A stretch of DNA of 64,000 bases. Source: Rhodocyclales bacterium. GTDB taxonomy: Bacteria; Pseudomonadota; Gammaproteobacteria; Burkholderiales; Rhodocyclaceae. The position numbers and the translations under genes are program-made. Position 1 is the first letter of the stretch. Every line of letters starts with the position of its first letter. The stretch covers positions 62,001 to 126,000 of the forward strand of contig JACPEH010000023.1 of assembly GCA_016183655.1 (NCBI GenBank). Reading direction: 5' to 3'. The notes beneath the pieces are model-generated. The model was not told the origin of the DNA, ran no database searches, and was given only the letters and a program-made list of their open reading frames with translations. Below, one piece after another: positions 38,073 through 47,171 of the stretch.

Positions 38073-39779
38073 ATGAACGCCCCCGCCCCCCACCGCCGCC
38101 CGCTCGGCCAGATCCTCATCTCCCAGGGGATCCTCTCCGAGGATCAGCTGCGCATCGCGCTGCTGGAACAGATGAAATCGAACCAGCCGGTGGGCAAGCT
38201 GCTCGTCTCGCTCGGTTTCGTCACCGAGGCGACGCTGCGCGAGGCGCTCTCGGAAAGCCTCGGCAAGCAGAGCATCGACCTGTCCAACGCGATCATCGAT
38301 CCGGCCGCGCTGAAACTGGTACCGCGCGACGTCGCCAAGCGTCACCATCTGCTGCCGCTCGATTTCGATGCCCCGAACCAGCGGCTGACGCTCGCTGCCG
38401 CCGACATCAGCGACCTCGTCGCGATCGACAAGGTGCGCGCGCTGCTGCCCGAGCAGATCGAGGTGGAAACGCTGCTCGCCGGCGAATCGGAGATCGACCG
38501 GGCGATCGACCAGTACTACGGCTACGAACTGTCGATCGACGGCATCCTGCACGAGATCGAGACCGGAGAGATCGACTTCCGCAGCCTGCAGGCGTCCTCC
38601 GACGAATACAGCCAGCCGGTGGTGCGCCTGATCGACTCGATCCTGACCGATGCGGTGAAGCGCGACGCCTCCGACGTGCACTTCGAACCGGAGGCCAACT
38701 TCCTGCGCATCCGCTACCGCATCGACGGCATGCTGCGGCAGATCCGCGCGCTGCACAAATCCTACTGGCCGGCGATGGCGGTGCGCATCAAGGTGATGAG
38801 CGGCATGAACATCGCCGAGACGCGCGCGCCGCAGGACGGCCGCATCAACCTGACGATGAGCGGCCGCCAGGTCGATTTCCGCGTCGCCGCGCAACCAACG
38901 ATCCACGGCGAGAACATCGTCCTGCGCATCCTCGACCGGCAGAAGGGCATCGTCCCGCTCGAGCGGCTGGGACTGGCCGAGGACCACCTCGACCAGTTGA
39001 AGCTGATGATCGCCCGCCCCGAGGGCATCATCCTCGTCACCGGCCCGACCGGCAGCGGCAAGACGACGACGCTGTACTCAGTGCTCAACCACATCAACGC
39101 CGAGGGCATCAACATCATGACCCTCGAAGACCCGGTCGAATACCCGATGGCGCTGGTGCGCCAGACCTCGATCGCGGAATCGGCCAAGCTCGACTTCGCC
39201 AACGGCATCCGCTCGATGATGCGCCAGGACCCGGATGCCATCCTGGTCGGCGAGATCCGCGACGCGGACACCGCAGAAATGGCCTTCCGCGCGGCGATGA
39301 CCGGCCACCAGGTGTATTCGACGCTGCACACCAATTCGGCGATCGGTGCCATCCCGCGCCTGCTCGACATCGGGCTGCTGCCCGACATCCTCGCCGGCAA
39401 CATCATCGGCATCGTCGCCCAGCGCCTGGTCAGGAAACTGTGCCTGCACTGCAAGGCGCCCTACCAGGCCGAAGGCGGCGAGCTGAGACTGCTCGGCATC
39501 GCGGCGGAGGCGCCGCGCCCGGTGATCTTCCGCCCCTGCGGCTGCGAGCGCTGCGATTTCCAGGGCTACCGCGGCCGGCTGGCAATCATGGAGCTGCTGC
39601 GCATCAGCAGCGACATGGACGAGCTGATCGCCCGCCGCGCCACCGCCCGCGAGATTCGCACGCTGGCCCGCGAAACGGGCTTCCGCGCACTGGCCGACGA
39701 CGGCCTGCGCCGCGTCCTCGACGGCTCGACCTCGATCGAGGAACTCGGGCGCGTCGTCGACCTGACCGACCGGATGTAA
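38073..39779 (+). CDS. mshE: MshE/GspE-type assembly ATPase
   Basis: The protein has 568 residues. The N-terminal MshEN domain (RRPLGQILISQGILSEDQL, LGFVTEATLREAL) is known in Vibrio MshE to bind cyclic di-GMP. The GspE ATPase core follows with Walker A GPTGSGKTTT, the Asp box region DPDAILVGEIRDADTAE, and a zinc-binding set of Cys (KLCLHCKAPY, CGCERC). It powers pseudopilus or pilus extension. The ATG at 38073 was chosen because it begins the MshEN domain; upstream codons in the frame overlap the previous gene. Confidence 0.94.
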   Translation: MNAPAPHRRPLGQILISQGILSEDQLRIALLEQMKSNQPVGKLLVSLGFVTEATLREALSESLGKQSIDLSNAIIDPAALKLVPRDVAKRHHLLPLDFDAPNQRLTLAAADISDLVAIDKVRALLPEQIEVETLLAGESEIDRAIDQYYGYELSIDGILHEIETGEIDFRSLQASSDEYSQPVVRLIDSILTDAVKRDASDVHFEPEANFLRIRYRIDGMLRQIRALHKSYWPAMAVRIKVMSGMNIAETRAPQDGRINLTMSGRQVDFRVAAQPTIHGENIVLRILDRQKGIVPLERLGLAEDHLDQLKLMIARPEGIILVTGPTGSGKTTTLYSVLNHINAEGINIMTLEDPVEYPMALVRQTSIAESAKLDFANGIRSMMRQDPDAILVGEIRDADTAEMAFRAAMTGHQVYSTLHTNSAIGAIPRLLDIGLLPDILAGNIIGIVAQRLVRKLCLHCKAPYQAEGGELRLLGIAAEAPRPVIFRPCGCERCDFQGYRGRLAIMELLRISSDMDELIARRATAREIRTLARETGFRALADDGLRRVLDGSTSIEELGRVVDLTDRM

Positions 39780-39791
39780 GGGCTCGCCGAG

Positions 39792-40994
39792 ATGGCAGTC
39801 TTCCAGTACAAGGCGGTCACCTCGGACGGGCAGATGGCGCGCGGGCGCATCGACGCGCTCAACGTGATCGACCTGGAAATGCGCCTGAAGCGCATGGAGC
39901 TCGACCTGGTCAGCGGTGCCCCGGTCACCGATCGCGGCCTGTTCGGCGGACGCAGGGTGCCGCGCCGGGAGCTGATCACCTTCTGCTTCCACCTCGAACA
40001 GCTGATCCACGCCGGCGTGCCGATCATCGAAGGCCTGTGTGACCTGCGCGACAGCATCGAGCACCCGCGCTTCCGCGAAGTGATCGCCGGCATCATCGAG
40101 TCGATCGAAGGCGGCGAGACGCTCTCGGGAGCGATGAGCCACCACACGCGGGTCTTCGACAAGGTCTTCATCAGCCTGATCCGCGCCGGAGAATCCACCG
40201 GCCGGCTGCCCGACGTGCTGAAGAACATCATCGATTCGCTGAAGTGGGAGGACGAACTCGCCTCGCACACGAAAAAGGTCCTCATCTACCCGGCCTTCGT
40301 CGGCAGCATCGTGGTCGCGGCAACGCTGTTCCTGATGATCTACATGGTCCCGCAGCTCAAGCAGTTCGTGCGGAACATGGGCCAGGAACTGCCGGCGCAG
40401 ACCCGGCTGCTGTTCTTCGTCTCCGACGCGCTGGTCGCCTACTGGTACCTCGCCCTGCTGCTGCCGATCGCCGGTCTGGTCGCCGGCGCCCTCGTGCTGC
40501 ATAGCAACCCGGCCGCGCGCCTGCGCTTCGACGGCTTCAAGCTGCGCCTGCCGCTGTTCGGTGCGATCCTGCGCAAGATCATCCTCTCCCGCTTCGCCAA
40601 CACCTTCGCGCTGCTCTACGCCGCGGGCATCCCGATCCTCGACTCGATCCGCACGACGCGGGACGTGGTCGGCAACCTGGTGATCGAAGACGGCCTGCGC
40701 CGCGTCGAGCAGCTGATCGGCGAAGGGCAGAACGTGACCCAGGCCTTCCATGGCGTCGGCCTGTTCCCGCCGCTGATCATCCGCATGCTCAAGGTCGGCG
40801 AGGGCACCGGCGCGCTCGACGAGGCGCTGACGAACGTCAGCTATTTCTACAACCGCGACGTCAGGGAATCGGTGGAAAAGGTGCAGGCCATGATCGAACC
40901 GCTGCTGACCCTGCTGCTCGGCGGCATGCTCGGCTGGATCATGCTGTCGGTGCTCGGCCCGGTCTACGACGTCATCAGCAGGATCAAGACCTGA
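39792..40994 (+). CDS. mshG: MshG/GspF-type inner-membrane platform protein
   Basis: The protein has 400 residues. Two GspF repeats are present: one around FCFHLEQLIHAGVPIIEGLCDL and one around FANTFALLYAAGIPILDSI. Three membrane helices are predicted. It organises the ATPase beneath the growing fibre. It starts 12 bases after mshE and its stop overlaps the next gene (TGATG). Confidence 0.94.
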   Translation: MAVFQYKAVTSDGQMARGRIDALNVIDLEMRLKRMELDLVSGAPVTDRGLFGGRRVPRRELITFCFHLEQLIHAGVPIIEGLCDLRDSIEHPRFREVIAGIIESIEGGETLSGAMSHHTRVFDKVFISLIRAGESTGRLPDVLKNIIDSLKWEDELASHTKKVLIYPAFVGSIVVAATLFLMIYMVPQLKQFVRNMGQELPAQTRLLFFVSDALVAYWYLALLLPIAGLVAGALVLHSNPAARLRFDGFKLRLPLFGAILRKIILSRFANTFALLYAAGIPILDSIRTTRDVVGNLVIEDGLRRVEQLIGEGQNVTQAFHGVGLFPPLIIRMLKVGEGTGALDEALTNVSYFYNRDVRESVEKVQAMIEPLLTLLLGGMLGWIMLSVLGPVYDVISRIKT

Positions 40995-42520
40995 TGGGCG
41001 GCCACCGCATCCTCTACCTCGGCGCCCACCAGCTGACCGCCTACCGCCGGCAGGGTGGCGGCATACACGCCGACGGCAGCTTCGCGGTTTCGCCGGACGG
41101 ACTGGCGGCGTTCGCCGACTACGTCACGATGCATCGGAAAAGCCTGTTCACGCTGCTCGTCAACCTCGCCGAGGAAGCCTTCCAGGCCGAGACGATCCCC
41201 TACCTGCGGGCCGGCGACCGCCGGGCGGTCATCACGCGCAAGTTGTCGCAGCTGTTCTATGCCACCCCCTACACCGCCTCGCTCTCGCTCGGCCACGAGA
41301 AAAACCGGCGCAAGGACGAGCGCCTGCTGCTCGCTGCGCTGACGGCGCCGGGTTCGCTGGACCCGTGGCTGACGGTATTGCGCGACCGGCGCGTTGCGCT
41401 GAGCGGCATCTACTCGCTGCCCTTCATCGGCGCGGCATTGCTCAAGAAACTGCACATCGACGACGAACGCTGCCTACTGCTGACGGTACAGGACCAGAGC
41501 CTGCGCGAAAGCTACTTCGAGCGCGGCCACCTCCATTTCAGCCGGCTGTCGCCGCTGAGCCAGTCGAGCATCGGCGGTATCGCCCAGGCGCTGGCGACGG
41601 AGGCGATGAAGCTGCAGCAGTACCTGCTCAGCCAGCGGCTGATTGCCCGCAACCAGCCGCTACGCGCGATCGTCGTTGCCCATCCGCAAGCGCTGAAGGC
41701 GGTTGCGGGCAGTTGCATCAGCACCGATTCGCTGACCTTCGACATCCGCAGCACGATCGACTGCGCCCGCCAGATCGGGCTGAAGACACCGCCGGCGGAC
41801 AGTCATCTCGACACCGCCTACGCCCACCTGGCCGCCGCCACGCCGCCGGCCGTCCAGTTTGCCGCCGCGCCGCTGCGGCACGACTACCGCCTGCGGCAGA
41901 TCCGCGATGGGCTGTATGGTCTCGGTGCGGCAGTCTTCGCGGCCAGCCTCCTCTTCGCCGGCCAGCAGCTCTACGCGGCGCACGGCCTGGCACAGGAAAC
42001 CGCCGAGACGCTGGCGCGGGCACAAGGCGCGCGGCAGCGCTACGAGGACATCGTGCGTACCTTCCCGCAGATTCCGGCCAGCAACGAGACCTTGCGCCAG
42101 ATCATCAGCCGCCACGCCGAGTTCGAACGCAGCGGCGCTTCGCCGGAAGCGTTTTACCGCGATCTCAGCGCAGCGCTGGACAAGGCCCCCGCCGTCGACC
42201 TCGACAGCATCGACTGGCACGCCGCCGACAGCGTCCCGCAGACAGGCACGCCGGGCGGCGGCACGGCCCCCGTCGGCAGCGGACAATTCGTTCAACTGCG
42301 CGGCACGGTCAACCTCGGCCCGCGGGCAACGCCGCGGCAGTTGCTCGCGGCATTCCAGCAGTTCGTCGACGCGCTCGGCGCCAACCCGGCGCTGTCGGTC
42401 ACCGTCAGCCAGCAGCCCTTCGACGTCGGCACGGGGAAGGCGCTGCGCGGCGGCGAAGCGGAAACGGCAACCGGCATCCGCCCCTTCGCCCTGCAGATCA
42501 CCCGGAGGAGCGGCGCATGA
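40994..42520 (+). CDS. Pilus assembly protein, PilM/PilN- or MshI-like (tentative)
   Basis: The protein has 508 residues. The first 290 or so are cytoplasmic and rich in short acidic and aromatic motifs. A single membrane helix near 307-326 (LYGLGAAVFAASLLFAGQQLY) is followed by a coiled-coil stretch and a periplasmic domain. This layout matches GspL or fused PilM-PilN, and the gene position matches mshI. Primary sequence identity to known MshI is not obvious to me. It overlaps the next gene in ATGA. Confidence 0.65.
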   Translation: MGGHRILYLGAHQLTAYRRQGGGIHADGSFAVSPDGLAAFADYVTMHRKSLFTLLVNLAEEAFQAETIPYLRAGDRRAVITRKLSQLFYATPYTASLSLGHEKNRRKDERLLLAALTAPGSLDPWLTVLRDRRVALSGIYSLPFIGAALLKKLHIDDERCLLLTVQDQSLRESYFERGHLHFSRLSPLSQSSIGGIAQALATEAMKLQQYLLSQRLIARNQPLRAIVVAHPQALKAVAGSCISTDSLTFDIRSTIDCARQIGLKTPPADSHLDTAYAHLAAATPPAVQFAAAPLRHDYRLRQIRDGLYGLGAAVFAASLLFAGQQLYAAHGLAQETAETLARAQGARQRYEDIVRTFPQIPASNETLRQIISRHAEFERSGASPEAFYRDLSAALDKAPAVDLDSIDWHAADSVPQTGTPGGGTAPVGSGQFVQLRGTVNLGPRATPRQLLAAFQQFVDALGANPALSVTVSQQPFDVGTGKALRGGEAETATGIRPFALQITRRSGA

Positions 42521-43116
42521 CCTTTACCCGCAGCGACTTCGCCCGCCTCCGGATCAGCCTCGTCGCCGCGCTGGCGATGATCGCCGCCGGCGGCAGCATC
42601 GCCTGGCTGGCGGCGGGGGAAGTGCGCGACGCCACGCGGGCGCGGGCGGACGCCGAGCGGCAACGGGTCGAATTCGAGGGCCGGCTCAAACAGGTCCGCG
42701 ACGAAGAAAGCGAAATCCGGCAGAAGGCCGCGCAGTTCGCCGCCATGCGGGCCCGCGGCTTCATCGGCGAGGAGCGGCGGCTGGACTGGGTGGAGTCGAT
42801 CAAGGAGATCAGGGAGACGCGCAAGCTGCTCGACCTGCAGTACGAGTTCGCGCCGCAACTGCCACTCGACCGGGCGGCGATGGCCGGCTACAGCTTCCGC
42901 GGCAGCGCCATGAAGATGCAGCTGAAGCTGCTCCACGAAGGCGACCTGCTCGACTTCATCAACGATCTGCGTGCGCACGCGCGGGCCTATGTCCGCGTGC
43001 GCAGCTGCACGGTCAGCCGCATTGCCCGCGGCGCCATCCCCGGCGATGCGGCGCAGCTCGACGCCGACTGCCAGCTTGACTGGATCACCATCCAGCCGGC
43101 GAAGGAGGCGCCATGA
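42517..43116 (+). CDS. Pilus assembly protein, PilO/MshJ-like (tentative)
   Basis: The protein has 199 residues: a membrane helix at about 14-33, a coiled-coil region (residues 36-75, many Arg/Glu/Gln), and a compact periplasmic domain ending in a Cys-containing strand. This is the PilO/GspM/MshJ topology. The assignment rests on layout and gene position between the MshI-like gene and the small secreted protein. Confidence 0.65.
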   Translation: MTFTRSDFARLRISLVAALAMIAAGGSIAWLAAGEVRDATRARADAERQRVEFEGRLKQVRDEESEIRQKAAQFAAMRARGFIGEERRLDWVESIKEIRETRKLLDLQYEFAPQLPLDRAAMAGYSFRGSAMKMQLKLLHEGDLLDFINDLRAHARAYVRVRSCTVSRIARGAIPGDAAQLDADCQLDWITIQPAKEAP

Positions 43117-43592
43117 GCCACGCCCGCAGATCCCCATGTCCGCCGTGGCGCCACCTGCTTACCACGCTGCTCGCCGGCACCGGGCTGCTTGGCGCGCCTG
43201 CATGCGGCCTCGCCGACGAGGGGCTCGGCCGCCTCTTCTTCTCCCCGGAAAAACGCGAGCAGCTCGACCGGCAGCGGGCGCACAACACGCTGGAATCCCG
43301 AACGACCGGGGAAGACCCGCAGGTCCTCATCAACGGGCAGGTCCGGCGCAGCTCGGGCCGGCACACCACGTGGATCAACGGGCAACCCCAGAACGACAAC
43401 GAAACTGTGGCAGGCGTCGTCGCCCGCCCCGACCCGCGCGCGCCAGCCCGGGTCGTCGTCGAAGCGGGGAGCGCAGTGCAGGCGCCGGTCACGGTCGGCG
43501 ACGCGCTGAACCGCGGCACGCTGGAAACGAGCAGCGCGCTTGGCGACGGCCGGATCGTCGTCCATCCGCGGGGCGCGTCCAAGTCCCGCTAG
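43113..43592 (+). CDS. Small secreted protein in MshK position
   Basis: The protein has 159 residues with an N-terminal signal segment (about residues 14-34, ending GLADEG). A short domain around QVLINGQVRRSSGRHTTWINGQPQ follows. Proteins with this ING...RSSG...WING pattern recur in similar pilus loci and sit where MshK or PilP would be. It probably contacts the secretin. Function is inferred from position only. It overlaps the preceding gene in ATGA. Confidence 0.7.
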   Translation: MSHARRSPCPPWRHLLTTLLAGTGLLGAPACGLADEGLGRLFFSPEKREQLDRQRAHNTLESRTTGEDPQVLINGQVRRSSGRHTTWINGQPQNDNETVAGVVARPDPRAPARVVVEAGSAVQAPVTVGDALNRGTLETSSALGDGRIVVHPRGASKSR

Positions 43593-43611
43593 CGACCGCC
43601 GGCAGCGAACC

Positions 43612-45648
43612 ATGGCGCATTCGCGGCAGCTCCGCCAACGCATCCGCCAGCGCGGGGCGGTGTTGCTGCTGTTCATGCTGGTCGGGCTGATCCTCGGCGT
43701 CGGACTATTTCTCGATTTCTCCCCCGCTGCCGACAGGACCGGCCGCAACGCGCTGACCACCGATGCGCTGGCACAGGCGAAGGCCGCGCTGATCGGCTAC
43801 GCGCTCACCTACCGCGACACGCATCCGAATGAATCGTACGGCTACCTGCCCTGCCCGGACACCAACAACAACGGCGAAGCCGAGGGCAAGTGCGGCGACA
43901 AGGACGTCTCGGTCATCGGCCGGCTGCCATGGAAGACGCTGGGACTCCCGCCGCTGCGCGACGGCAGCGGCGAGTGCCTGTGGTACGCCGTCTCGGGCGT
44001 AGCCAAGAACAGCAACCCGAAGACCGACATCTACAACTGGGACACCGTCGGCCAGTTCATCATCCAGGACAAGTCGGGAAACATGCTGGCCGGGGCGACG
44101 CCGCACGCGCAGCCGCTGGCGATCATCTTCGCGGCCGGTCCCCCGCTCGACACCCGGGCACGTATCGGCGCCGGCGGCAACGAATGCGGCGGCAGCAATG
44201 ACGCAGCGGACTATCTCGATGGGGTCGGCGCGCTCGACACCGGCATCACCACCGTCACGCTGGCCACGGCGGACAGTCTGAGCGACGGCACGAACAACGA
44301 CCGCGCGGTATGGATCACCAGCCAGGAAATTTTCGGGCCGATCAAGCGCCGGGCTGATTTCAAGGCCGACGTCGATGCGCTGCTGAACGACCTGGCCATC
44401 CACCTGAACACATTGACGCCCGCCGCCTTGCCCGCCGCAACCGGCAGCAAGGGCATGGCGGCGCTGGCAACGAGCTACCTGGCGACCGATCCGCCAGCGC
44501 GCAAGATAAGCCTGTTCAGCAACTGGCAGGACAATCTGCTGTATGCCAAGCCGGGCGCGCCGTCCACGGTCAATGGCGAAACCGGCTGCAACGCCATCCT
44601 GCTCTTTGGCGGCGAACGAACCGCGTCGGGACAAAGCCGGGCAACGACGGCTGAACGCGACAGCAGCGGCAACTACCTGGAAGCGCCGCTGGCGACGCTG
44701 TTTCCGGCAGCCGGCGCCTATGCGGGGAGCTCCGACTATCTCGCCGCCAGCCCGGCGACCGACCTCGTCCGCTGCATCAAGGGCCTGACCCCGCCCGCCG
44801 TGCAGACCTCGTTCGCCACCGACTTCGCCTCGTTCGCCCCCGCCGGTGCCGCTGGCGCCGCAACCGTCAATCCGGTCGCGCAGACCGCCAGTTTTCAGGA
44901 TGCCAGCGGCAGCGTCGGCGGCTGCCTGTGGCACGCCAACGCCGTCCCGCTCGCCGGCCGCACGCTGCGTGCCCACTACACCTTCCAGTTTTCCCGCGCC
45001 GACCCGGCTGGCGGACCGGATCTCGGCAACGGCTTCACCCTGCAGCTGACGCGGGGAGATCTGGGGCCGCCCGATGGCTGCGGCGCCGAGGACGACAACG
45101 GTGCGCTCGGCCCGACAGCCACCGGCGGCGCCCCCGGCACCTGGGGCTATTTTTCGTTCATCGTCGAAACCGACATCCGCCGGAACCCCAGCCGCAGCGA
45201 CCCCAACGGCAATCACACGGCGATCATGAAGAACGGCAAGGTCAAGCACGCCGACTTCGGCGTTGCCGCGAGCACCGCCTGCAACGGCAGCCGGAATCTC
45301 TGCGAACACGCCGCCGACAAGTTCGAGGAGTCGCCGACGCCGGCCGCACACAACCAGCGGCTGGAGATCGTCACCGGCTGCGATCCGGGTTGCGGCACCT
45401 GCACCCCGACGCCGCTCGGCCACGCCGACCCGAATACCTACGCGAAAGTCTCGGTGTGGGTCGATTGCACGAACTGCAGCGACGTCGCCATCAATCTCGA
45501 CCGCGTCGCTCAGGCGCCGACCGTGGAGATCTGCTCGGCACTCGATGCGTCGATGAACACGGTCTTTTTCGGCTTCACCGGCAGTTTCGCTTCCGGGACG
45601 CTGCAAAACAGTGTTACCGTCCGCGACTTCGTCTTACGCAGCGAATGA
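43612..45648 (+). CDS. Pilin-like protein with L-type-lectin-like C-terminal domain; candidate tip adhesin
   Basis: The protein has 678 residues from the ATG at 43612. The N-terminus is QRGAVLLLFMLVGLILGVGLFL, a single membrane helix after a basic stretch, similar to PilX-type minor pilins but without the usual Phe-Thr-Leu cleavage site. Residues 55-150 hold a motif block (LPCPDTNNNG, GRLPWKTLGLPPLRD, CLWYAVSG) also seen in the next gene. The last 260 residues have an L-type lectin/ConA-like layout: GNGFTLQLTRGD, FIVETDIRRNPS, SDPNGNHTAIM, VSVWVDC and VFFGFTGSF. Many Cys suggest disulfides. I infer a tip adhesin that binds glycans. Confidence 0.7.
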   Translation: MAHSRQLRQRIRQRGAVLLLFMLVGLILGVGLFLDFSPAADRTGRNALTTDALAQAKAALIGYALTYRDTHPNESYGYLPCPDTNNNGEAEGKCGDKDVSVIGRLPWKTLGLPPLRDGSGECLWYAVSGVAKNSNPKTDIYNWDTVGQFIIQDKSGNMLAGATPHAQPLAIIFAAGPPLDTRARIGAGGNECGGSNDAADYLDGVGALDTGITTVTLATADSLSDGTNNDRAVWITSQEIFGPIKRRADFKADVDALLNDLAIHLNTLTPAALPAATGSKGMAALATSYLATDPPARKISLFSNWQDNLLYAKPGAPSTVNGETGCNAILLFGGERTASGQSRATTAERDSSGNYLEAPLATLFPAAGAYAGSSDYLAASPATDLVRCIKGLTPPAVQTSFATDFASFAPAGAAGAATVNPVAQTASFQDASGSVGGCLWHANAVPLAGRTLRAHYTFQFSRADPAGGPDLGNGFTLQLTRGDLGPPDGCGAEDDNGALGPTATGGAPGTWGYFSFIVETDIRRNPSRSDPNGNHTAIMKNGKVKHADFGVAASTACNGSRNLCEHAADKFEESPTPAAHNQRLEIVTGCDPGCGTCTPTPLGHADPNTYAKVSVWVDCTNCSDVAINLDRVAQAPTVEICSALDASMNTVFFGFTGSFASGTLQNSVTVRDFVLRSE

Positions 45649-46412
45649 GCGCCACCGGGATGCTCCACGGGAAGTCTTCCTGCCGCCGCCAGCACGGCTT
45701 CACGCTGGTCGAACTGGCCATCGTCCTGATCATCGTCGGCCTGCTCGTCGGCGGCATGACGGTCACCCTTTCCGCCGTCCAGGACGGCAACAACGTCAAG
45801 GAAACGCAGCGCCGGCTGGCGCTGGCGCAGGAGGCGCTGCTCGGCTTCGCCGCCGGCAACGGCCGCCTGCCCTGCCCGGCCGCCGCCCCTGCTGCGGGCG
45901 GCGCCGAGGCGCCGGCCGACGCCAGCGGCAACTGCACGGCGGCACTGAACGGCTATCTCCCGGCCTTGACGCTCGCGCTCGCCCCGACCGACGAGCGGGG
46001 ATACCTCGTCGACGCCTGGGGCAACCGCATCCGCTACGCCGTCTTCAACGGCACCATCGGCGCGCAGAGCAACCCGTTTACCACCGCCGGCAGGATGAAG
46101 GAAATCGGTATCGAGACCTTGTCGACGAACCCGGCGCCGAATTCACGCCGGCTGCTTTACGTCTGCGACTCGGGCTCCGGCATCGGCGCCGCTGACTGCG
46201 GAACGGCCAAGGTGCTCACTGACAACGCCGTCGCCGTCATCTTCTCGATGGGCAAGAACGGCGGTGTCGCGGCGGCCGGCGACGAGGCCAAGAACGCCGA
46301 TGGCGACATTGTCTTTGTCAGCGTGACGACCCCGGCCTTCGACGACGTGGTCGTCTGGCTGTCGCCGAACGTCCTCTACAACCGCATGATCGCCGCCGGC
46401 CGGCTTCCCTGA
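45645..46412 (+). CDS. Type II/IV pseudopilin with class III signal
   Basis: The protein has 255 residues. The prepilin peptidase site QHG-FTLVELAIVLIIVGLLVGG is clear. After the helix a block GRLPCPAAAP...LPALTLALAPTDERGYLVDAWGNRIRYAV resembles the core of the preceding pilin-like protein, suggesting paralogy. It is the only canonical class III signal peptide in the locus, and prepilin peptidase must be supplied from elsewhere. It overlaps the preceding gene in ATGA and is followed by a strong terminator. Confidence 0.85.
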   Translation: MSATGMLHGKSSCRRQHGFTLVELAIVLIIVGLLVGGMTVTLSAVQDGNNVKETQRRLALAQEALLGFAAGNGRLPCPAAAPAAGGAEAPADASGNCTAALNGYLPALTLALAPTDERGYLVDAWGNRIRYAVFNGTIGAQSNPFTTAGRMKEIGIETLSTNPAPNSRRLLYVCDSGSGIGAADCGTAKVLTDNAVAVIFSMGKNGGVAAAGDEAKNADGDIVFVSVTTPAFDDVVVWLSPNVLYNRMIAAGRLP

Positions 46413-46422
46413 GCGTCCGTTG

Positions 46423-46450
46423 AAATCCGGCGGCGCCGGCGCCGGATTTT
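46423..46450 (+). terminator. Rho-independent terminator ending the MSHA-like locus
   Basis: AAATCCGGCG and CGCCGGATTT form a 10-bp stem around an eight-base loop, followed by T. It lies 11 bases after the pseudopilin stop. Confidence 0.85.
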
Positions 46451-46487
46451 CCTTCCACCCCCGCCCCCGCCCGAGACAAGCAAGCCT

Positions 46488-46515
46488 TTGACGCGGCGCG
46501 AAAAATCCGTATAAT
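46488..46515 (+). promoter_or_regulatory. Sigma-70 promoter for rplU-rpmA
   Basis: TTGACG (46488-46493) and a perfect TATAAT (46510-46515) are separated by 16 bases, 38 bases before the rplU ATG. This is the strongest promoter match seen in the window. Confidence 0.85.
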
Positions 46516-46553
46516 GCGCGGTTCTTCGTTTCACGTTTTGTATGGAGTCCAAC

Positions 46554-46865
46554 ATGTACGCGGTCATAAAAACCGGTGGCAAGCAGTATCGCGTTGCCGC
46601 TGGCGAAAAACTTAAAGTAGAACAGATACCGGCGGACGTTGGCGCAGAGATCACGCTTGACCAGATCCTGATGGTAGGTGAAGGCGAGTCGGTGAAGATC
46701 GGCGCCCCGCTCGTTTCCGGAGCCTCGGTGAAGGCCACCGTGCTGGCCCAGGGCCGTCACGACAAGGTCAAGATCTTCAAGATGCGCCGCCGCAAGCACT
46801 ACCAGAAGCACCAGGGGCATCGCCAGAACTACACCGAACTGCGCATCGACGCGATCAACGCGTAA
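46554..46865 (+). CDS. rplU: 50S ribosomal protein L21
   Basis: The protein has 103 residues, the standard length. [40 protein letters not shown] and TELRID are diagnostic. The ATG at 46554 follows GGAG by six bases; an ATG four codons earlier is less likely. It is co-transcribed with rpmA. Confidence 0.98.
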   Translation: MYAVIKTGGKQYRVAAGEKLKVEQIPADVGAEITLDQILMVGEGESVKIGAPLVSGASVKATVLAQGRHDKVKIFKMRRRKHYQKHQGHRQNYTELRIDAINA

Positions 46866-46891
46866 GCGCGGCTAAAGCAAGGAGCTGAAAC

Positions 46892-47155
46892 ATGGCACAC
46901 AAAAAAGCTGGCGGTAGTTCCCGTAACGGCCGCGACTCGGAATCGAAACGCCTTGGCGTGAAGCGCTACGGCGGCCAACTGGTCGCTGCCGGCAACATCA
47001 TCGTTCGCCAGCGCGGCACCGAATTCCACCCGGGCGAAAACGTCGGCATCGGCAAGGACCACACCCTCTTCGCGCTCGTCGAAGGTCGTGTGCTGTTCGC
47101 GATCAAGGGCGCCCAGCGCCGCCGCACGGTGAGCATCGTTCCCGCCGCCGAGTAA
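46892..47155 (+). CDS. rpmA: 50S ribosomal protein L27
   Basis: The protein has 87 residues. [29 protein letters not shown] and the [17 protein letters not shown] core are diagnostic. The N-terminus reaches the peptidyl transferase centre. It has no N-terminal prosequence of the Firmicutes type. It sits 26 bases after rplU with AAGGAG upstream. Confidence 0.98.
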   Translation: MAHKKAGGSSRNGRDSESKRLGVKRYGGQLVAAGNIIVRQRGTEFHPGENVGIGKDHTLFALVEGRVLFAIKGAQRRRTVSIVPAAE

Positions 47156-47171
47156 TCGACAGCGTGACCAG

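Noticed and set aside
38073..46412. A standard type II secretion (gsp) locus
   Set aside because: The MshEN domain, MshL-type secretin and the MshM/MshN pair point to an MSHA-like system, and gspC, gspG and gspD-type genes are absent.
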